Source of the DNA: Chroococcidiopsidaceae cyanobacterium CP_BM_ER_R8_30
GTDB lineage: Bacteria > Cyanobacteriota > Cyanobacteriia > Cyanobacteriales > Chroococcidiopsidaceae
Direction of reading: 5' to 3'
Length of the DNA stretch: 42,052 nucleotides
Assembly: GCA_019244235.1 (NCBI GenBank)
Contig: JAFASY010000260.1
Coordinates: forward strand, 1 to 42,052
Made by a program: the position numbers and the translations under genes. Below the pieces are notes generated by a model. The model saw only the letters and a program-made list of their open reading frames with translations. It was not told where the DNA came from and ran no database searches. Shown piece after piece: positions 27,340 to 36,764 of this stretch (the first letter of the stretch is position 1; every line of letters starts with the position of its first letter).

Positions 27340-30069
27340 ATGACCGCAACAATCCCAACATTGCCCAGCCTCTATGACCCCTTCACCACTGAAGCCAAGT
27401 GGCAAAAATACTGGGAAGAAAACCAAGTCTACCAAGCCCATCCCGATCGTGGCGGTGAACCCTATTGCATCGTCATTCCCCCGCCTAATGTCACGGGTAG
27501 CCTACATATGGGGCATGCTTTCGAGAGTACGCTGATTGACGTGCTGATCCGCTACCACAGGATGAAGGGGTGCAACACCCTATGGTTGCCAGGTACAGAT
27601 CATGCTAGTATTGCCGTCCAAACCATCCTGGAAAAACAGCTCAAAACTGAGAGTAAAACCCGCTATGACTTGGGACGAGAGGCTTTTCTGACTAGAGCTT
27701 GGCAATGGAAGGCTGAATCTGGAGGTGCCATTGTTAATCAGCTCAGACGTTTAGGTGTCTCGGTGGATTGGTCGCGGGAGCGGTTCACGATGGATGAGGG
27801 ATTGTCTAGGGCTGTACTGGAAGCCTTTATCCAACTCTATGAGGAGAGGCTAATCTATCGGGGTAAGTATTTGGTGAATTGGTGCCCAGCCTCTCAGTCG
27901 GCAGTTTCTGACTTGGAGGTGGACAAACAGGAGGTCAATGGGCATCTATGGCACTTCCGCTATCCCCTCACAGATGACTCTGGTTATGTAGAGGTGGCGA
28001 CGACTCGACCAGAAACAATGCTGGGGGATACAGCTGTCGCGGTTAATCCTAACGATGACCGCTACCGACATTTGATTGGTAAGACGCTGAAGCTGCCAAT
28101 TATGGGACGGGAAATCCCAGTGATTACAGATGAGTTGGTCGATCCAGCTTTTGGCACGGGTTGTGTGAAGGTGACACCAGCTCACGACCCCAATGATTTC
28201 GAGATGGGTCAGCGTCATCAACTGCCATTCATCAACATAATGAACAAGGATGGCTCTTTGAATGAAAATGCTGGACCGTTTCAAGGGCAAGACAGATTTG
28301 TGGCTCGAAAAAATGTGGTGCAGCAGCTAGCGGCAGACGGGTTCTTGGTGAAGGTGGAGGATTATAAGCATACAGTGCCATACAGTGAGCGCGGCAAAGT
28401 CCCGGTCGAACCCTTGCTCTCAACTCAGTGGTTTGTGAAAATTCGCCCTCTAGCCGAACGAGCACTGGAATTCTTAGATCGGCAGAATTCTCCAGAGTTT
28501 GTGCCTCAGCGTTGGACTAAGGTCTATCGAGACTGGTTGGTAAAATTGGAAGACTGGTGTATCTCACGGCAGCTCTGGTGGGGACATCAAATCCCTGCTT
28601 GGTATGCAGTTAGTGAAACAGGTGGAGAGATTACGGACGAGACGCCGTTTGTTGTTGCTTACAATGCAACCGAGGCACAAGAAAAAGCCAAAACACAATT
28701 CGGTTCTGCTGTCAAATTAGAGCAAGACCCAGATGTGTTGGATACCTGGTTTTCTTCTGGTCTTTGGCCTTTTTCGACTCTGGGTTGGCCTAACCAAACT
28801 GAAGATCTCAACCGCTACTACCCAACATCAACTCTAGTGACTGGGTTTGACATTATCTTCTTCTGGGTAGCTCGGATGACGATGATGGCGGGACACTTTA
28901 CTGGTCAAATGCCTTTTAAAGACGTCTATATCCATGGGTTGGTACTGGATGAAAACGGCAAGAAGATGTCCAAGACAGCTGGCAATGGCATCGATCCGCT
29001 GTTGCTGATTGATAAGTACGGTACAGATGCTCTGCGCTACACGTTGGTGAAAGAAGTGGCTGGAGCAGGTCAGGATATTCGGCTGGAGTATAACCGCAAG
29101 ACTGATGAATCGCCTTCAGTAGAAGCGTCCCGCAATTTTGCCAATAAACTTTGGAATGCAGCCAGGTTTGTGATGATGAATCTGGATGGCAAAACTCCAC
29201 AACAGTTGGGTAAACCATCCGAACGCTTAGAAATGAGCGATCGCTGGATGCTCTCCCGCTTTCATCAGGTAGTGCGACAAACTCGTCACGATATTGATAA
29301 CTATGGTTTGGGGGAAGCAGCGAAGGGACTCTACGATTTTATCTGGGGTGACTTCTGCGACTGGTACATTGAACTGGTGAAATCTCGTTTACAGCAAGGG
29401 GGATCTACTCCATTGCGGCTAGTAGCTCAACAAACCCTTGGCTATGTACTGGAAGGAACGCTGAAATTACTCCATCCTTTTATGCCGCACATTACAGAGG
29501 AAATTTGGCAAACGCTGACGCAAGCAGCAGGGCAGCAAACCTTGGCATTGCAATCCTACCCAGAAGTGGATACCGCACTGATTGACTTGGAGCTAGAGCA
29601 GCAGTTTGAGCTACTATTTAACACAATCCGCACAATTCGTAACCTACGGGCTGAGGCAGATATCAAATCTGGTGTCAAGGTGCCAGTTGTTTTGCAAACC
29701 CAAAGCGATCGCGAACACCAAATTCTCTCAATTGGGCAGTCTTACATTCAGGATCTAGCAAAAGTGGAGTCATTGAGGCTTACTGTTGCAGATAATGTGG
29801 AAGTTAAATCAGCGATTGCTGGTGTTGTGGGCACAATACAGGTCCTGATTCCACTTGCTGGTGTTGTGGATATAGAGGCACTACGGACCAAAGTACAGAA
29901 AGACTTAGGTAAAGTAGAAGCTGAAATTAAATCGCTCTCTGGACGACTGAATAATCCTAATTTTGTCAGCAAAGCTCCAGCTGAGGTGGTAGAAGTAACG
30001 CGAGCGGCTCTGGAAGAAGCTGAAAAACAGGTTCAAATCCTACAGCAACGCCTCCGTCGTTTAGCGTAA
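27340..30069 (+). CDS. valS: Valyl-tRNA synthetase
   Basis: 909 aa class I synthetase charging tRNA-Val. HIGH motif as HMGH at 56-59 ([12 protein letters not shown]), KMSKS motif as KMSKT at 542-546, editing (CP1) domain with [18 protein letters not shown] and [20 protein letters not shown], zinc/catalytic segments [12 protein letters not shown] and [13 protein letters not shown], anticodon-binding domain (~630-790), and a C-terminal coiled-coil arm ([19 protein letters not shown] to [11 protein letters not shown]). Length is normal. It lacks the CAAD extension found in some cyanobacterial ValRS. No strong Shine-Dalgarno before the ATG. It follows the prk terminator, so it is its own unit. 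Confidence 0.97.
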   Translation: MTATIPTLPSLYDPFTTEAKWQKYWEENQVYQAHPDRGGEPYCIVIPPPNVTGSLHMGHAFESTLIDVLIRYHRMKGCNTLWLPGTDHASIAVQTILEKQLKTESKTRYDLGREAFLTRAWQWKAESGGAIVNQLRRLGVSVDWSRERFTMDEGLSRAVLEAFIQLYEERLIYRGKYLVNWCPASQSAVSDLEVDKQEVNGHLWHFRYPLTDDSGYVEVATTRPETMLGDTAVAVNPNDDRYRHLIGKTLKLPIMGREIPVITDELVDPAFGTGCVKVTPAHDPNDFEMGQRHQLPFINIMNKDGSLNENAGPFQGQDRFVARKNVVQQLAADGFLVKVEDYKHTVPYSERGKVPVEPLLSTQWFVKIRPLAERALEFLDRQNSPEFVPQRWTKVYRDWLVKLEDWCISRQLWWGHQIPAWYAVSETGGEITDETPFVVAYNATEAQEKAKTQFGSAVKLEQDPDVLDTWFSSGLWPFSTLGWPNQTEDLNRYYPTSTLVTGFDIIFFWVARMTMMAGHFTGQMPFKDVYIHGLVLDENGKKMSKTAGNGIDPLLLIDKYGTDALRYTLVKEVAGAGQDIRLEYNRKTDESPSVEASRNFANKLWNAARFVMMNLDGKTPQQLGKPSERLEMSDRWMLSRFHQVVRQTRHDIDNYGLGEAAKGLYDFIWGDFCDWYIELVKSRLQQGGSTPLRLVAQQTLGYVLEGTLKLLHPFMPHITEEIWQTLTQAAGQQTLALQSYPEVDTALIDLELEQQFELLFNTIRTIRNLRAEADIKSGVKVPVVLQTQSDREHQILSIGQSYIQDLAKVESLRLTVADNVEVKSAIAGVVGTIQVLIPLAGVVDIEALRTKVQKDLGKVEAEIKSLSGRLNNPNFVSKAPAEVVEVTRAALEEAEKQVQILQQRLRRLA

Positions 30070-30139
30070 CTATATAGTCTGGTCGCCGCCGTAAGTCCCC
30101 TACTCCCTAGTCACTCAACTAGGTAGATAACAAGAAGCT

Positions 30140-30610
30140 ATGCTACATCTAGCTCAAGTCCAAAAGCAAATACACTCGGGCGAAGGGGTTTTACGCTTAC
30201 TGGCGCGTCAGGAAGCTGAATATATCTGGGTAGTACTAGCTGAAGATGTGTTTGTTCCTACATCAATAGCACTTACATTAAGTAAGGATCTACTCGTGTT
30301 AGTAGAGATTTCTGCCACAGGTGAGGTTGAGCATTTTCAAGATGCTACTCCTTGGATTCTGGATTTGGTGCGAACCTACTTAACCCCCGGCATTACACCA
30401 ACCTTTTTGCAACAGGAGGCTGAGCGGGCTGAGCAGTGGCGGCAAAGTCTGACCTTGCAAAACCAAGATCTAGCACGTCGCTCCCTAGAGTTAGAAGCTC
30501 GTCGGGAACAGATTCAAGCGCTAGAAGAAAACCTAAAAAGAGAGCAGGGGGAGAAGAGAGCAGGGGGAGCAGGGGAGGCAGGGGAGGCAGGGGGAGAAAG
30601 AGAGTACTAG
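30140..30610 (+). CDS. Cyanobacterial hypothetical protein with C-terminal coiled coil and repeat-derived tail
   Basis: 156 aa. Residues ~1-95 look like a compact alpha/beta domain (VLRLLARQEAEYIWVVLAED, DLLVLVEISATGEVEHFQD, ILDLVRTYLTPGITPTFLQ); ~95-137 are a strongly predicted coiled coil (EAERAEQWRQSLTLQNQDLA and RREQIQALEENLKREQG); the last ~20 residues are a Gly/Ala/Glu tail from the G-rich repeat. I do not recognise a named family. It starts 70 nt after valS with only a weak ribosome-binding site, possibly in the same transcript, and converges on the ABC1 kinase gene. Confidence 0.8.
   Translation: MLHLAQVQKQIHSGEGVLRLLARQEAEYIWVVLAEDVFVPTSIALTLSKDLLVLVEISATGEVEHFQDATPWILDLVRTYLTPGITPTFLQQEAERAEQWRQSLTLQNQDLARRSLELEARREQIQALEENLKREQGEKRAGGAGEAGEAGGEREY
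30539..30604 (+). repeat. G-rich repeat, left arm of an inverted pair
   Basis: AGAGAGCAGGGGGAGAAGAG and following GCAGGGGGAG/GCAGGGGAG units. It encodes the tail of the upstream gene. An inverted copy lies at 30744-30802 across ~140 bp, at the end of the convergent gene. Confidence 0.8.
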
Positions 30611-30716
30611 TCCATTTTTTTGGTTTTTAGACAGAACTTCAGGAATCCCAATTTGAGGTCCTACCCTTCAATCCGGAATCAAGTTGAAACTTGACGAAAG
30701 CTCCCCTTTAACAGAA

Positions 30717-32981
30717 TTAAGGAACAAAGTCAGTAGTAGTCAGTCTTCTCGCTCCCCCTGCCTCCCCTGCTTCCCCAGCTTCCCCAGCTCTCTTCTTCTC
30801 TCCGGGTGAATCGGCAATCATTTCTCGGATTAGCCGTGCGACGGTTCTCTGAGCAAAGCGACCAGCGAGTTGCTGACCTAAGCGCTGTACTTCTGGTTTT
30901 AGCAGCAACTGAGGAAGCTGAGGTGCTAGCTGCATGGGGTCAAAGCCAGGAGTTTCCTGTAAAATATCCCAGATGCGTTTGATATGGTCTAAGGTTTGCT
31001 GCTGCTCTACTGTCAAACTGGGAGTTTCATTAACTGTCAATCCCACGGACTGCTTCGAGGGAACAGCCAGGAAGCGTTGGCGTAATTTATGTGTGACGTT
31101 GTCTATTGTATTTCGACCCAAAGTATCAACATTTTTCACAATCTCATCGATTAAGTGATTGCGAATAAAAGCTCCCCGTTCAGAAGATAGGAAGTCTAGC
31201 GCTTGATCGAGAACTTGATTAAAGTCATAATCTTGGCTACTACGAGCATTTCGCAGTAGGTTTTCCAACCGATTCCAGCGGAAACGCCCATCCTTAAACA
31301 GGAGATCGCGCAACGACGCTCGTAATTCTGGAGATGGATCGGTCAACAGCCGCTTAGATATGTAAGGGTAGGCAGCAGTGAGAACTTTAAAGTTAGGATC
31401 GATATGGATCGCAATCCCTTCTAGCGTCACAAGGGAGCGGATGATTAAGGCATAGAAAGCTGGTACCCGAAAGGGATACTCATACATCAGCTCCGATAAC
31501 TGATCGGTAATGCTTTTAATGTTGAGTTCTGCTACGCTTGCTCCTAAAGCATTACCAAAGACACGAGCGAAAGCCGGGATAATTGGGGTTAAGTCTGTGT
31601 CAGGTGTCAAAAATCCTAGCTTCACATAGTCATGTGCTAGACCTTCAAAGTCGCGATTGACCATGTGGACTACGGCTTCAATCAATCCGTACCGCTGATA
31701 AAGCTCGATCTCACTCATCATGCCAAAGTCCAGATATGCCAGTTTGCCATCTGGAGTTGCTAACAGATTACCTGGATGGGGGTCAGCATGAAAAAAACCA
31801 TATTCCAGTAGCTGCCTAAGGGAACAGTGGACGCCAACTTCTATAATGTGACGAGCGTTAATGCCTTGGTCACGGAGTGCCTCTACCTGAGTTAGCTTGG
31901 TGCCATTGATCCACTCCATTGTCAGGACTCGGCGGTTTGTGTATTCCCAGTAGATACGTGGTACATAAACATCTGGAATATGACCGTAAAGTCGGGCAAA
32001 TCGCTCAGCATTTTGCCCTTCCTGGATGTAGTCCATCTCTTCAAAAATACGGTAACCAAATTCATCCAAGATGGCTACTAAGTCACTTCGTATTTGCTTA
32101 AAAGTTTTCTGGACCCAGGCAGCAAGCCCACGCAAAACGTACAGGTCTACGGTGATACGTTCTCGTAAGTCTGGACGCTGAACTTTTACAGCAACTGTCT
32201 CCCCAGTTTTCAGCTTACCCTTGTACACTTGTCCCAAAGAAGCAGCAGCGATGGGCTGAGGCGATAGTTCAGCATAAATCTGGTCTGGGCGATCACCTAG
32301 TTCTTCTTCAATAAACTGGTAAGCAACTGCGTTAGGGAAGGGAGGTAGTTGGTCCTGCAGCTGGGTCAGTTCATTTAGGTAGAGAGAAGGCACTAGATCT
32401 GGTCTGGTGGATAGAGCCTGTCCAATCTTGATATAAGCTGGTCCCAAACTCGTTAACAATTCCCGTAACTGGATTGCTCGTTTTTGCTGATTTTGTGCAA
32501 TCCGACCCTGTTGCTTATCCCACCACAGACCTAATCCGAAGCCGAAGGCTAGCCAGAGGACACCTACGATTCGTCTCAAAACTTGCAGCCTTCTACTGCG
32601 GTAATGAGCGGCGATTGCTATTGGGTCATAACGCAGTCCTTGAGTAGCTGCTAGTTCGGGAGTAATTGTAGTTGCTGTTGGTTGCTCTCTTACGAAGTTC
32701 CGAGCTTCCTGCGGAAGAGCTCTGCTAACGGAGGAAACCTCCGCGCTTGATTCGCGCTCTCTTACGAAGTTCCGAGCTTCCTGCGGAAGAGCTCTGCTAA
32801 CGGAGGGAACCTCTCTTACGAAGTTCCGAGCTTCCTGCGAAAGAGCTCCGTTAGCGGAGTGTTCCTCTACTCCTAAATGCGGATCTGCTACCTTGACACC
32901 ATTTGGTGGCAGAACTGGTGTCGTCTTCATATACGTTGCTTCAAACCGATTGGAGGCAGGGGGGACAGTCTTATCTTTCAT
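30717..32981 (-). CDS. ABC1/UbiB/ADCK-family atypical protein kinase
   Basis: 754 aa. ABC1 kinases support prenylquinone (plastoquinone, tocopherol) metabolism and stress responses. Conserved order: HYRSRRLQVLRRIVGV, the KxGQ motif YIKIGQALSTRPDLVP, LQDQLPPFPN, the Ala-rich loop AAASLGQVYKGKL with VAVKVQRP, the catalytic region EYGFFHADPHPGNLL, and DFGMM, followed by a long helical C-terminus. The N-terminal ~120 residues are non-homologous, built largely of three copies of a repeat reading as (A/G)AL(P/S)QEARNFVRE. The C-terminus ([18 protein letters not shown]) derives from the G-rich repeat. One membrane stretch near WLAFGFGLGLWW is possible. Function in the family is sure; the specific substrate is not. 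Confidence 0.93.
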   Translation of the reverse strand: MKDKTVPPASNRFEATYMKTTPVLPPNGVKVADPHLGVEEHSANGALSQEARNFVREVPSVSRALPQEARNFVRERESSAEVSSVSRALPQEARNFVREQPTATTITPELAATQGLRYDPIAIAAHYRSRRLQVLRRIVGVLWLAFGFGLGLWWDKQQGRIAQNQQKRAIQLRELLTSLGPAYIKIGQALSTRPDLVPSLYLNELTQLQDQLPPFPNAVAYQFIEEELGDRPDQIYAELSPQPIAAASLGQVYKGKLKTGETVAVKVQRPDLRERITVDLYVLRGLAAWVQKTFKQIRSDLVAILDEFGYRIFEEMDYIQEGQNAERFARLYGHIPDVYVPRIYWEYTNRRVLTMEWINGTKLTQVEALRDQGINARHIIEVGVHCSLRQLLEYGFFHADPHPGNLLATPDGKLAYLDFGMMSEIELYQRYGLIEAVVHMVNRDFEGLAHDYVKLGFLTPDTDLTPIIPAFARVFGNALGASVAELNIKSITDQLSELMYEYPFRVPAFYALIIRSLVTLEGIAIHIDPNFKVLTAAYPYISKRLLTDPSPELRASLRDLLFKDGRFRWNRLENLLRNARSSQDYDFNQVLDQALDFLSSERGAFIRNHLIDEIVKNVDTLGRNTIDNVTHKLRQRFLAVPSKQSVGLTVNETPSLTVEQQQTLDHIKRIWDILQETPGFDPMQLAPQLPQLLLKPEVQRLGQQLAGRFAQRTVARLIREMIADSPGEKKRAGEAGEAGEAGGARRLTTTDFVP
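30744..30802 (-). repeat. G-rich repeat, right arm of an inverted pair
   Basis: Pyrimidine-rich on the plus strand (GCTCCCCCTGCCTCCCCTGC and on); on the minus strand it matches 30539-30604 and encodes the tail of the ABC1 kinase. Confidence 0.8.
32687..32859 (-). repeat. Three copies of a ~48-bp interspersed repeat within the ABC1 kinase N-terminus
   Basis: Copies at 32687-32734, 32759-32806 and 32813-32859, starting CTCTTACGAAGTTCCGAGCT on the plus strand and ending near GCTAACGGAG. Offsets of 72 and 54 nt keep frame. Each copy contains the near-palindrome GAGCTTCCTGCGGAAGAGCT. No copies were recognised elsewhere in the window. Confidence 0.85.
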
Positions 32982-33141
32982 GAATCTGGGACCGCATCGG
33001 AGTGATTATGTTAAGCATTGTAACAATTTATGATTTGATATATTCTTGTAGCCTGTTCAACGGCAGGTAGGATCATTAATGATGGCTAGTATCTACTAAG
33101 TTGGATGATTCTACATCTACCCTCACAGTAAACCTAGGTCC

Positions 33142-34926
33142 ATGTTACTCTCCCTGCGCATCGAAAATTTTGCCTTAATTGATCGACTAGAGCTGGAATT
33201 TGGTGCAGGGCTCAATGTTTTGACGGGCGAAACTGGTGCTGGCAAATCCATTATCTTAGACGCAATTGATGCGGTGTTAGGAGGTAAAGTTACGAGCCGC
33301 TCAATTCGCGTTGGTACAGAACGGGCAGTTGTCGAAGCAAGTTTTGGTTTGAATCCAACCTTGATAACTTGGTTAGCCAAGCAGGAAATTGAGCTGATAG
33401 ATGATACTTCGATAGTCTGTAGTCGGGAAGTGACAGCCTCCGGTGGCAACCTTCGTAGTCGGTCACGAGTCAACGGGGTGCTGGTCAATCGGCAACTGAT
33501 GCATGACCTGCGAGAGCATCTGGTAGAAATTACAGCTCAAGGTCAAACTGTTCAAGTGGGGCAGTCAGCCCAAGTGCGCGACTGGCTCGATCTTTATGGT
33601 GGTCTAGCTCATGCTGAGCAACGGGAGACTGTTGCCGCTAACTATGCCTGCTACCAAGAGGCACGCCTAGCTCTAGAGAAACGGCGGCAATCTGAGCGCC
33701 ACCGATTGCAGCAACTTGACTTACTAAAGTATCAAGTCCAAGAACTGCAAGCAGCGAATCTAAGCGATCCGGAAGAATTCTCCCAGCTTGAGCTTGAACG
33801 CCAGCGTCTAAGTCATGTTGTGGAGCTGCAACAACTGAGCTACAAAGTCTATCAAGCACTTTACCATAGCGATGCTGATGTACCAGCAGCAGCAGACTTA
33901 TTAGGACAGGCAGAGGTGACTCTTAGTCAGATGGTTGCCTATGATGCTCAGTTGCAAAGCGTATGGGATTTAGTGAACGATGCGCTGGCTGCTGTCGTAG
34001 AAGCAGGACGGCAGATTGGTACTTATGGTGAAGGATTGGAAGCTGACCCCCAAAGGCTTGTGGGAGTAGAAGAGCGGATTCTAGAACTCAAGCAAGTTTG
34101 TCGCAAATATGGTCCCACCCTCTCAGACGTGATTGCCCACTACCAGCACAGTTCTGCAGAACTTGAAGAATTCAGCGCTGAAGAACAATCACTGGAAGCC
34201 CTAGAAGAGCAAGAGCAGAGGTGCCAAACCCTGCTCACTCAAGCTTGCTCTAAACTGACTCATTTACGTCGTACAGCTGCTGTACAGCTGGAAGCACGGT
34301 TGGTGGCAGAACTTAAACCCCTAGCAATGGAGAAAGTGCAATTTCAAGTTGATATTACACCTTCTTCGCCAACTCCAGCAGGTGCAGACCGGATCGTTTT
34401 TCTCTTTAGTCCTAACCCTGGAGAGCCGCTGCAACCTCTAGCAGCAATTGCCTCTGGTGGTGAGATGAGCCGTTTTCTCCTAGCGCTCAAAGCCTGTTTT
34501 GCCAAGACGGATGCAACCGCAACCCTGGTGTTTGATGAAATTGATGTTGGGGTTTCAGGGCGGGTAGCACAGGCGATCGCAGAGAAGTTACAACAGTTGA
34601 GTCGATACCATCAGGTGCTTTGTGTTACTCACCAACCCCTAGTTGCAGCTATGGCAGACCGCCACTTCCGGGTGGAAAAACAGGTTATTACCTACCCTAA
34701 TGACACATCTAACGACCATTGTGCGGAACAGAGAACAGTTGTCCGGGTAACAACCCTCGACAACTTCACCACCCGTCGTGAAGAACTGGCTACCCTGGCT
34801 AGTGGCAAATCTGCTACAGACGCGATTGCCTTTGCTGAATCCCTCCTTGTGCAGGCTGACCAGAAGAAGAGAGCAGGGGAGGCAGGAGAAGCTGATAAGC
34901 CTAGAAAAAAGAAAGTTGCTCGTTAG
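33142..34926 (+). CDS. recN: DNA repair protein RecN
   Basis: 594 aa SMC-like ATPase acting in double-strand-break repair. N-terminal LRIENFALIDRLELEFGAGL and Walker A GETGAGKS at 29-36; two long coiled-coil arms (~150-350) around a hinge-like region; ABC signature ASGGEMSRFLLALK, Walker B TLVFDEIDVGVSG and the H-loop CVTHQP. The C-terminus gains ~20 residues with a repeat-derived piece (KKRAGEAGEADKPRKKK) beyond the normal family end near FAESLLVQA. Its stop lies 9 nt from the stop of the convergent tandem-repeat gene. Confidence 0.96.
   Translation: MLLSLRIENFALIDRLELEFGAGLNVLTGETGAGKSIILDAIDAVLGGKVTSRSIRVGTERAVVEASFGLNPTLITWLAKQEIELIDDTSIVCSREVTASGGNLRSRSRVNGVLVNRQLMHDLREHLVEITAQGQTVQVGQSAQVRDWLDLYGGLAHAEQRETVAANYACYQEARLALEKRRQSERHRLQQLDLLKYQVQELQAANLSDPEEFSQLELERQRLSHVVELQQLSYKVYQALYHSDADVPAAADLLGQAEVTLSQMVAYDAQLQSVWDLVNDALAAVVEAGRQIGTYGEGLEADPQRLVGVEERILELKQVCRKYGPTLSDVIAHYQHSSAELEEFSAEEQSLEALEEQEQRCQTLLTQACSKLTHLRRTAAVQLEARLVAELKPLAMEKVQFQVDITPSSPTPAGADRIVFLFSPNPGEPLQPLAAIASGGEMSRFLLALKACFAKTDATATLVFDEIDVGVSGRVAQAIAEKLQQLSRYHQVLCVTHQPLVAAMADRHFRVEKQVITYPNDTSNDHCAEQRTVVRVTTLDNFTTRREELATLASGKSATDAIAFAESLLVQADQKKRAGEAGEADKPRKKKVAR
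34863..34892 (+). repeat. G-rich repeat at the recN 3' end
   Basis: AGAAGAAGAGAGCAGGGGAG and GCAGGAGAAGC: a short member of the same repeat family as at 30539, translated as part of the RecN tail. Confidence 0.7.
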
Positions 34927-34935
34927 GAAGATGAA

Positions 34936-35373
34936 CTACCAACGGTTTTGCTGGTCCGCTGGATCTCCATAGGGATCTTCGCTAGCTGGACGGACGTTGC
35001 CGAACTGTTGGTCCGCTGGATCGCCATAAGGGTCTTCACTCGCGGGGCGGACGTTGCCGAACTGTTGGTCCGCTGGATCGCCATAAGGGTCTTCACTCGC
35101 GGGACGGACGTTGCCAAATTGGCCACCAAACTGCTGGTCTGCTGGGTCACCGTAAGGATCTTCGCTAGCTGGACGGACGTTGCCGAATTGCTGGTCTGCT
35201 GGGTCACCGTAAGGGTCTTCGCTCGCGGGACGGACGTTGCCGAATTGCTGGTCTGCTGGGTCACCGTAAGGGTCTTCACTCGCGGGACGGACGTTGCCGA
35301 ATTGCTGGTCCTGTGGCTCGTCAGTTGGTCCTAAGATAATATCCTTTGCTTTGCGTAAAAAATCATCTACCAT
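34936..35373 (-). CDS. Tandem-repeat protein (six 19-residue units), unknown function
   Basis: 145 aa. I start at ATG 35373, which has a perfect AAGGAGAG five nt upstream; a longer frame from 35421 ignores this site. A short head, MVDDFLRKAKDIILGPTDEP, is amphipathic and looks conserved-type; the rest is six nearly identical units DQQFGNVRPASEDPYGDPA, ending DQQNRW. The units are rich in Asp, Glu, Pro and Gln and probably disordered. One unit is extended by four residues (QFGG). There is no signal peptide or membrane segment. Similar heads occur in small cyanobacterial proteins sometimes mis-labelled as translation initiation factors, as I recall; I would not assign a function. Confidence 0.8.
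   Translation of the reverse strand: MVDDFLRKAKDIILGPTDEPQDQQFGNVRPASEDPYGDPADQQFGNVRPASEDPYGDPADQQFGNVRPASEDPYGDPADQQFGGQFGNVRPASEDPYGDPADQQFGNVRPASEDPYGDPADQQFGNVRPASEDPYGDPADQQNRW
34950..35310 (-). repeat. 57-bp coding tandem array, about six units
   Basis: Units of 57 bp, with two sub-variants differing at silent positions (for example GAACTG/GAATTG and CGCTGGATC/TGCTGGGTC on the plus strand). A 12-bp insertion interrupts the middle unit. Confidence 0.85.
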
Positions 35374-35490
35374 ATCTACTCTCCTTTTTGTGTCTGTATT
35401 GAAACTGAAGGAAAGACGCAAAAGCCGAACTTCTCTTTACCTGTAACGAACGGTCTTGATTGCGTCTAAAAACCATAAAGGCTTCCTAGC

Positions 35491-36015
35491 TTAATATGCT
35501 CCTTCACCCAACCTGCGACCCGTATTTCTACCGTTATAACCTTCGTATTGACTCAACTGTTGTGCTTCGGACGCGGGGACTTGAACCTGTATAGGCTGGC
35601 TTGGAGGTTTCACATAGACAGGGCGGCCTTGAGCGTCACGATAGTAGATACCACCATTTTTAGATTGGTAGTACTGCCCATTTTTTCCTGTCCCCTGCTT
35701 GTTCTGATGCTGCCTGTAAAGGTAGTAAAGTGCTGCAGCTCCGGCTAGGGTGATTGCTACCTTTTGCTTGTTATTCAAGCCCGACTTAGCCTGAGTGTGG
35801 TTAGCAGAAGTGTTAGAAATTGTTCCACCGCCAGTGTTGCCAGGTGCCTGATCGCTCGTCCTCGAACCACCACCACAGCCCGCAAACAGTGGCACTGATA
35901 GAAGTGCTGTAAGTAACCACGCCGCCATTGACTTATTCAACGCAGCTTTTGGGGGTTTCCTCAAGAAGAACCTTGACTGCATACGTCTTTCTGGTCTTGG
36001 GTATATCATGCTCAT
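35491..36015 (-). CDS. Probable lipoprotein, unknown function
   Basis: 174 aa. ATG 36015 has AGGAG seven nt upstream and is preferred over 36033. A charged N-terminus (RPERRMQSRFFLRKPPK) precedes a hydrophobic segment and a lipobox-like LFAGC (~residue 46) followed by GGGS, so the mature form would be lipid-anchored. Next comes a Ser/Thr/Gly-rich linker, then a second hydrophobic piece (VAITLAGAAALYYLY) and a Tyr/Gln/Gly-rich region (YYQSKNGGIYYRDAQGRPVY) reminiscent of small YXD-type modules. No catalytic motif. The n-region is long for a signal peptide, so Met12 (MQSRFF) might be the true start. Confidence 0.75.
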   Translation of the reverse strand: MSMIYPRPERRMQSRFFLRKPPKAALNKSMAAWLLTALLSVPLFAGCGGGSRTSDQAPGNTGGGTISNTSANHTQAKSGLNNKQKVAITLAGAAALYYLYRQHQNKQGTGKNGQYYQSKNGGIYYRDAQGRPVYVKPPSQPIQVQVPASEAQQLSQYEGYNGRNTGRRLGEGAY

Positions 36016-36194
36016 TCTTGATCTCCTCTCCACCTATAAGTTGTAGAGCAACATTCTAGTTAATTAATTTACCAGAGGTAGGCTTATGCTTAACCTGGGA
36101 CAGGTATTCCAAAGTTTCTATTTAACTACTGTCTCTGGAGAACAGGGAGATTTCAATCTATCTAGGTGTAGAGAAAACGGCTCCGGTCTTTTGC

Positions 36195-36764
36195 TTAGGG
36201 GAGTCCAAAAGGGAAACCAAATGGTCCTCCACCTTCATCGTAGAACTGAAGCCGACCATACCCTAAGAATTGACCGTGGGATTTTTCTCCGGCAGGAAAT
36301 GCGGTGACACCAAATAGGTAAACACCAGAAAATTCGGGATTTTGATCGGGGTGTAGACCAATCGTGATTGTTCTTCCAGGGGAGACTGGTGGATCAAACG
36401 TAATAGAGATTGTGGATGTGTTTTTATCTCTCGTGACTCCAAGCAGCGAAAGTGGCTGCTGTTTATTCCCTTCTGTCCCTACGAAAGCAGTGGTGCGTTT
36501 TAAGTCAAATCTGATTTGCTGCGTTCCATTCTTCTGAGTAATTTCTACCCTCTGGAGAGGTTCTCCTGCATTTTCTGGAATGTCGAGCGTGAAGTAGTAA
36601 GTTGCGTCCCATGCATTTACTGCTTTGAAAGTCGTCCTTGCCGTGATGAGTGTGGGAGGTTCGGCAAAGTAGACAGTGCCATCTGCTAGTTGAACAGCTA
36701 GGGTAGACTTGGCTGCAATTATAACTAAGGTTAGGATTGTAGCCAGTACAGTTGAAACACGCAT
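36195..36764 (-). CDS. DUF2808 secreted protein
   Basis: 189 aa with a clear signal peptide (VSTVLATILTLVIIAAKSTL, cleavage after LAV or nearby). The mature part matches DUF2808: VYFAEPPTLITARTTFKAVN, TYYFTLDIPENAGEPLQRVE, a central FDPPVSPGRTITIGLHPDQN and a C-terminal GVYLFGVTAFPAGEK. DUF2808 proteins are common in cyanobacteria, beta-rich, extracytoplasmic and of unknown role. Start ATG 36764, weak ribosome-binding site. Confidence 0.87.
   Translation of the reverse strand: MRVSTVLATILTLVIIAAKSTLAVQLADGTVYFAEPPTLITARTTFKAVNAWDATYYFTLDIPENAGEPLQRVEITQKNGTQQIRFDLKRTTAFVGTEGNKQQPLSLLGVTRDKNTSTISITFDPPVSPGRTITIGLHPDQNPEFSGVYLFGVTAFPAGEKSHGQFLGYGRLQFYDEGGGPFGFPFGLP

Noticed and set aside
32687-32859. 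Three repeats as a short CRISPR
   Set aside because: Spacings of 24 and 6 nt are unequal and too short, copies are in frame within a gene, and no cas gene is near.
34950-35310. Regular repeats that might suggest a CRISPR array
   Set aside because: Units are contiguous with no unique spacers, and they keep frame in a gene with an excellent ribosome-binding site.
34948-35334. Long open frame on the plus strand opposite the tandem-repeat gene
   Set aside because: The 57-bp unit has no stop in this frame either, so openness is automatic; there is no ribosome-binding site and the other strand has a clear one.
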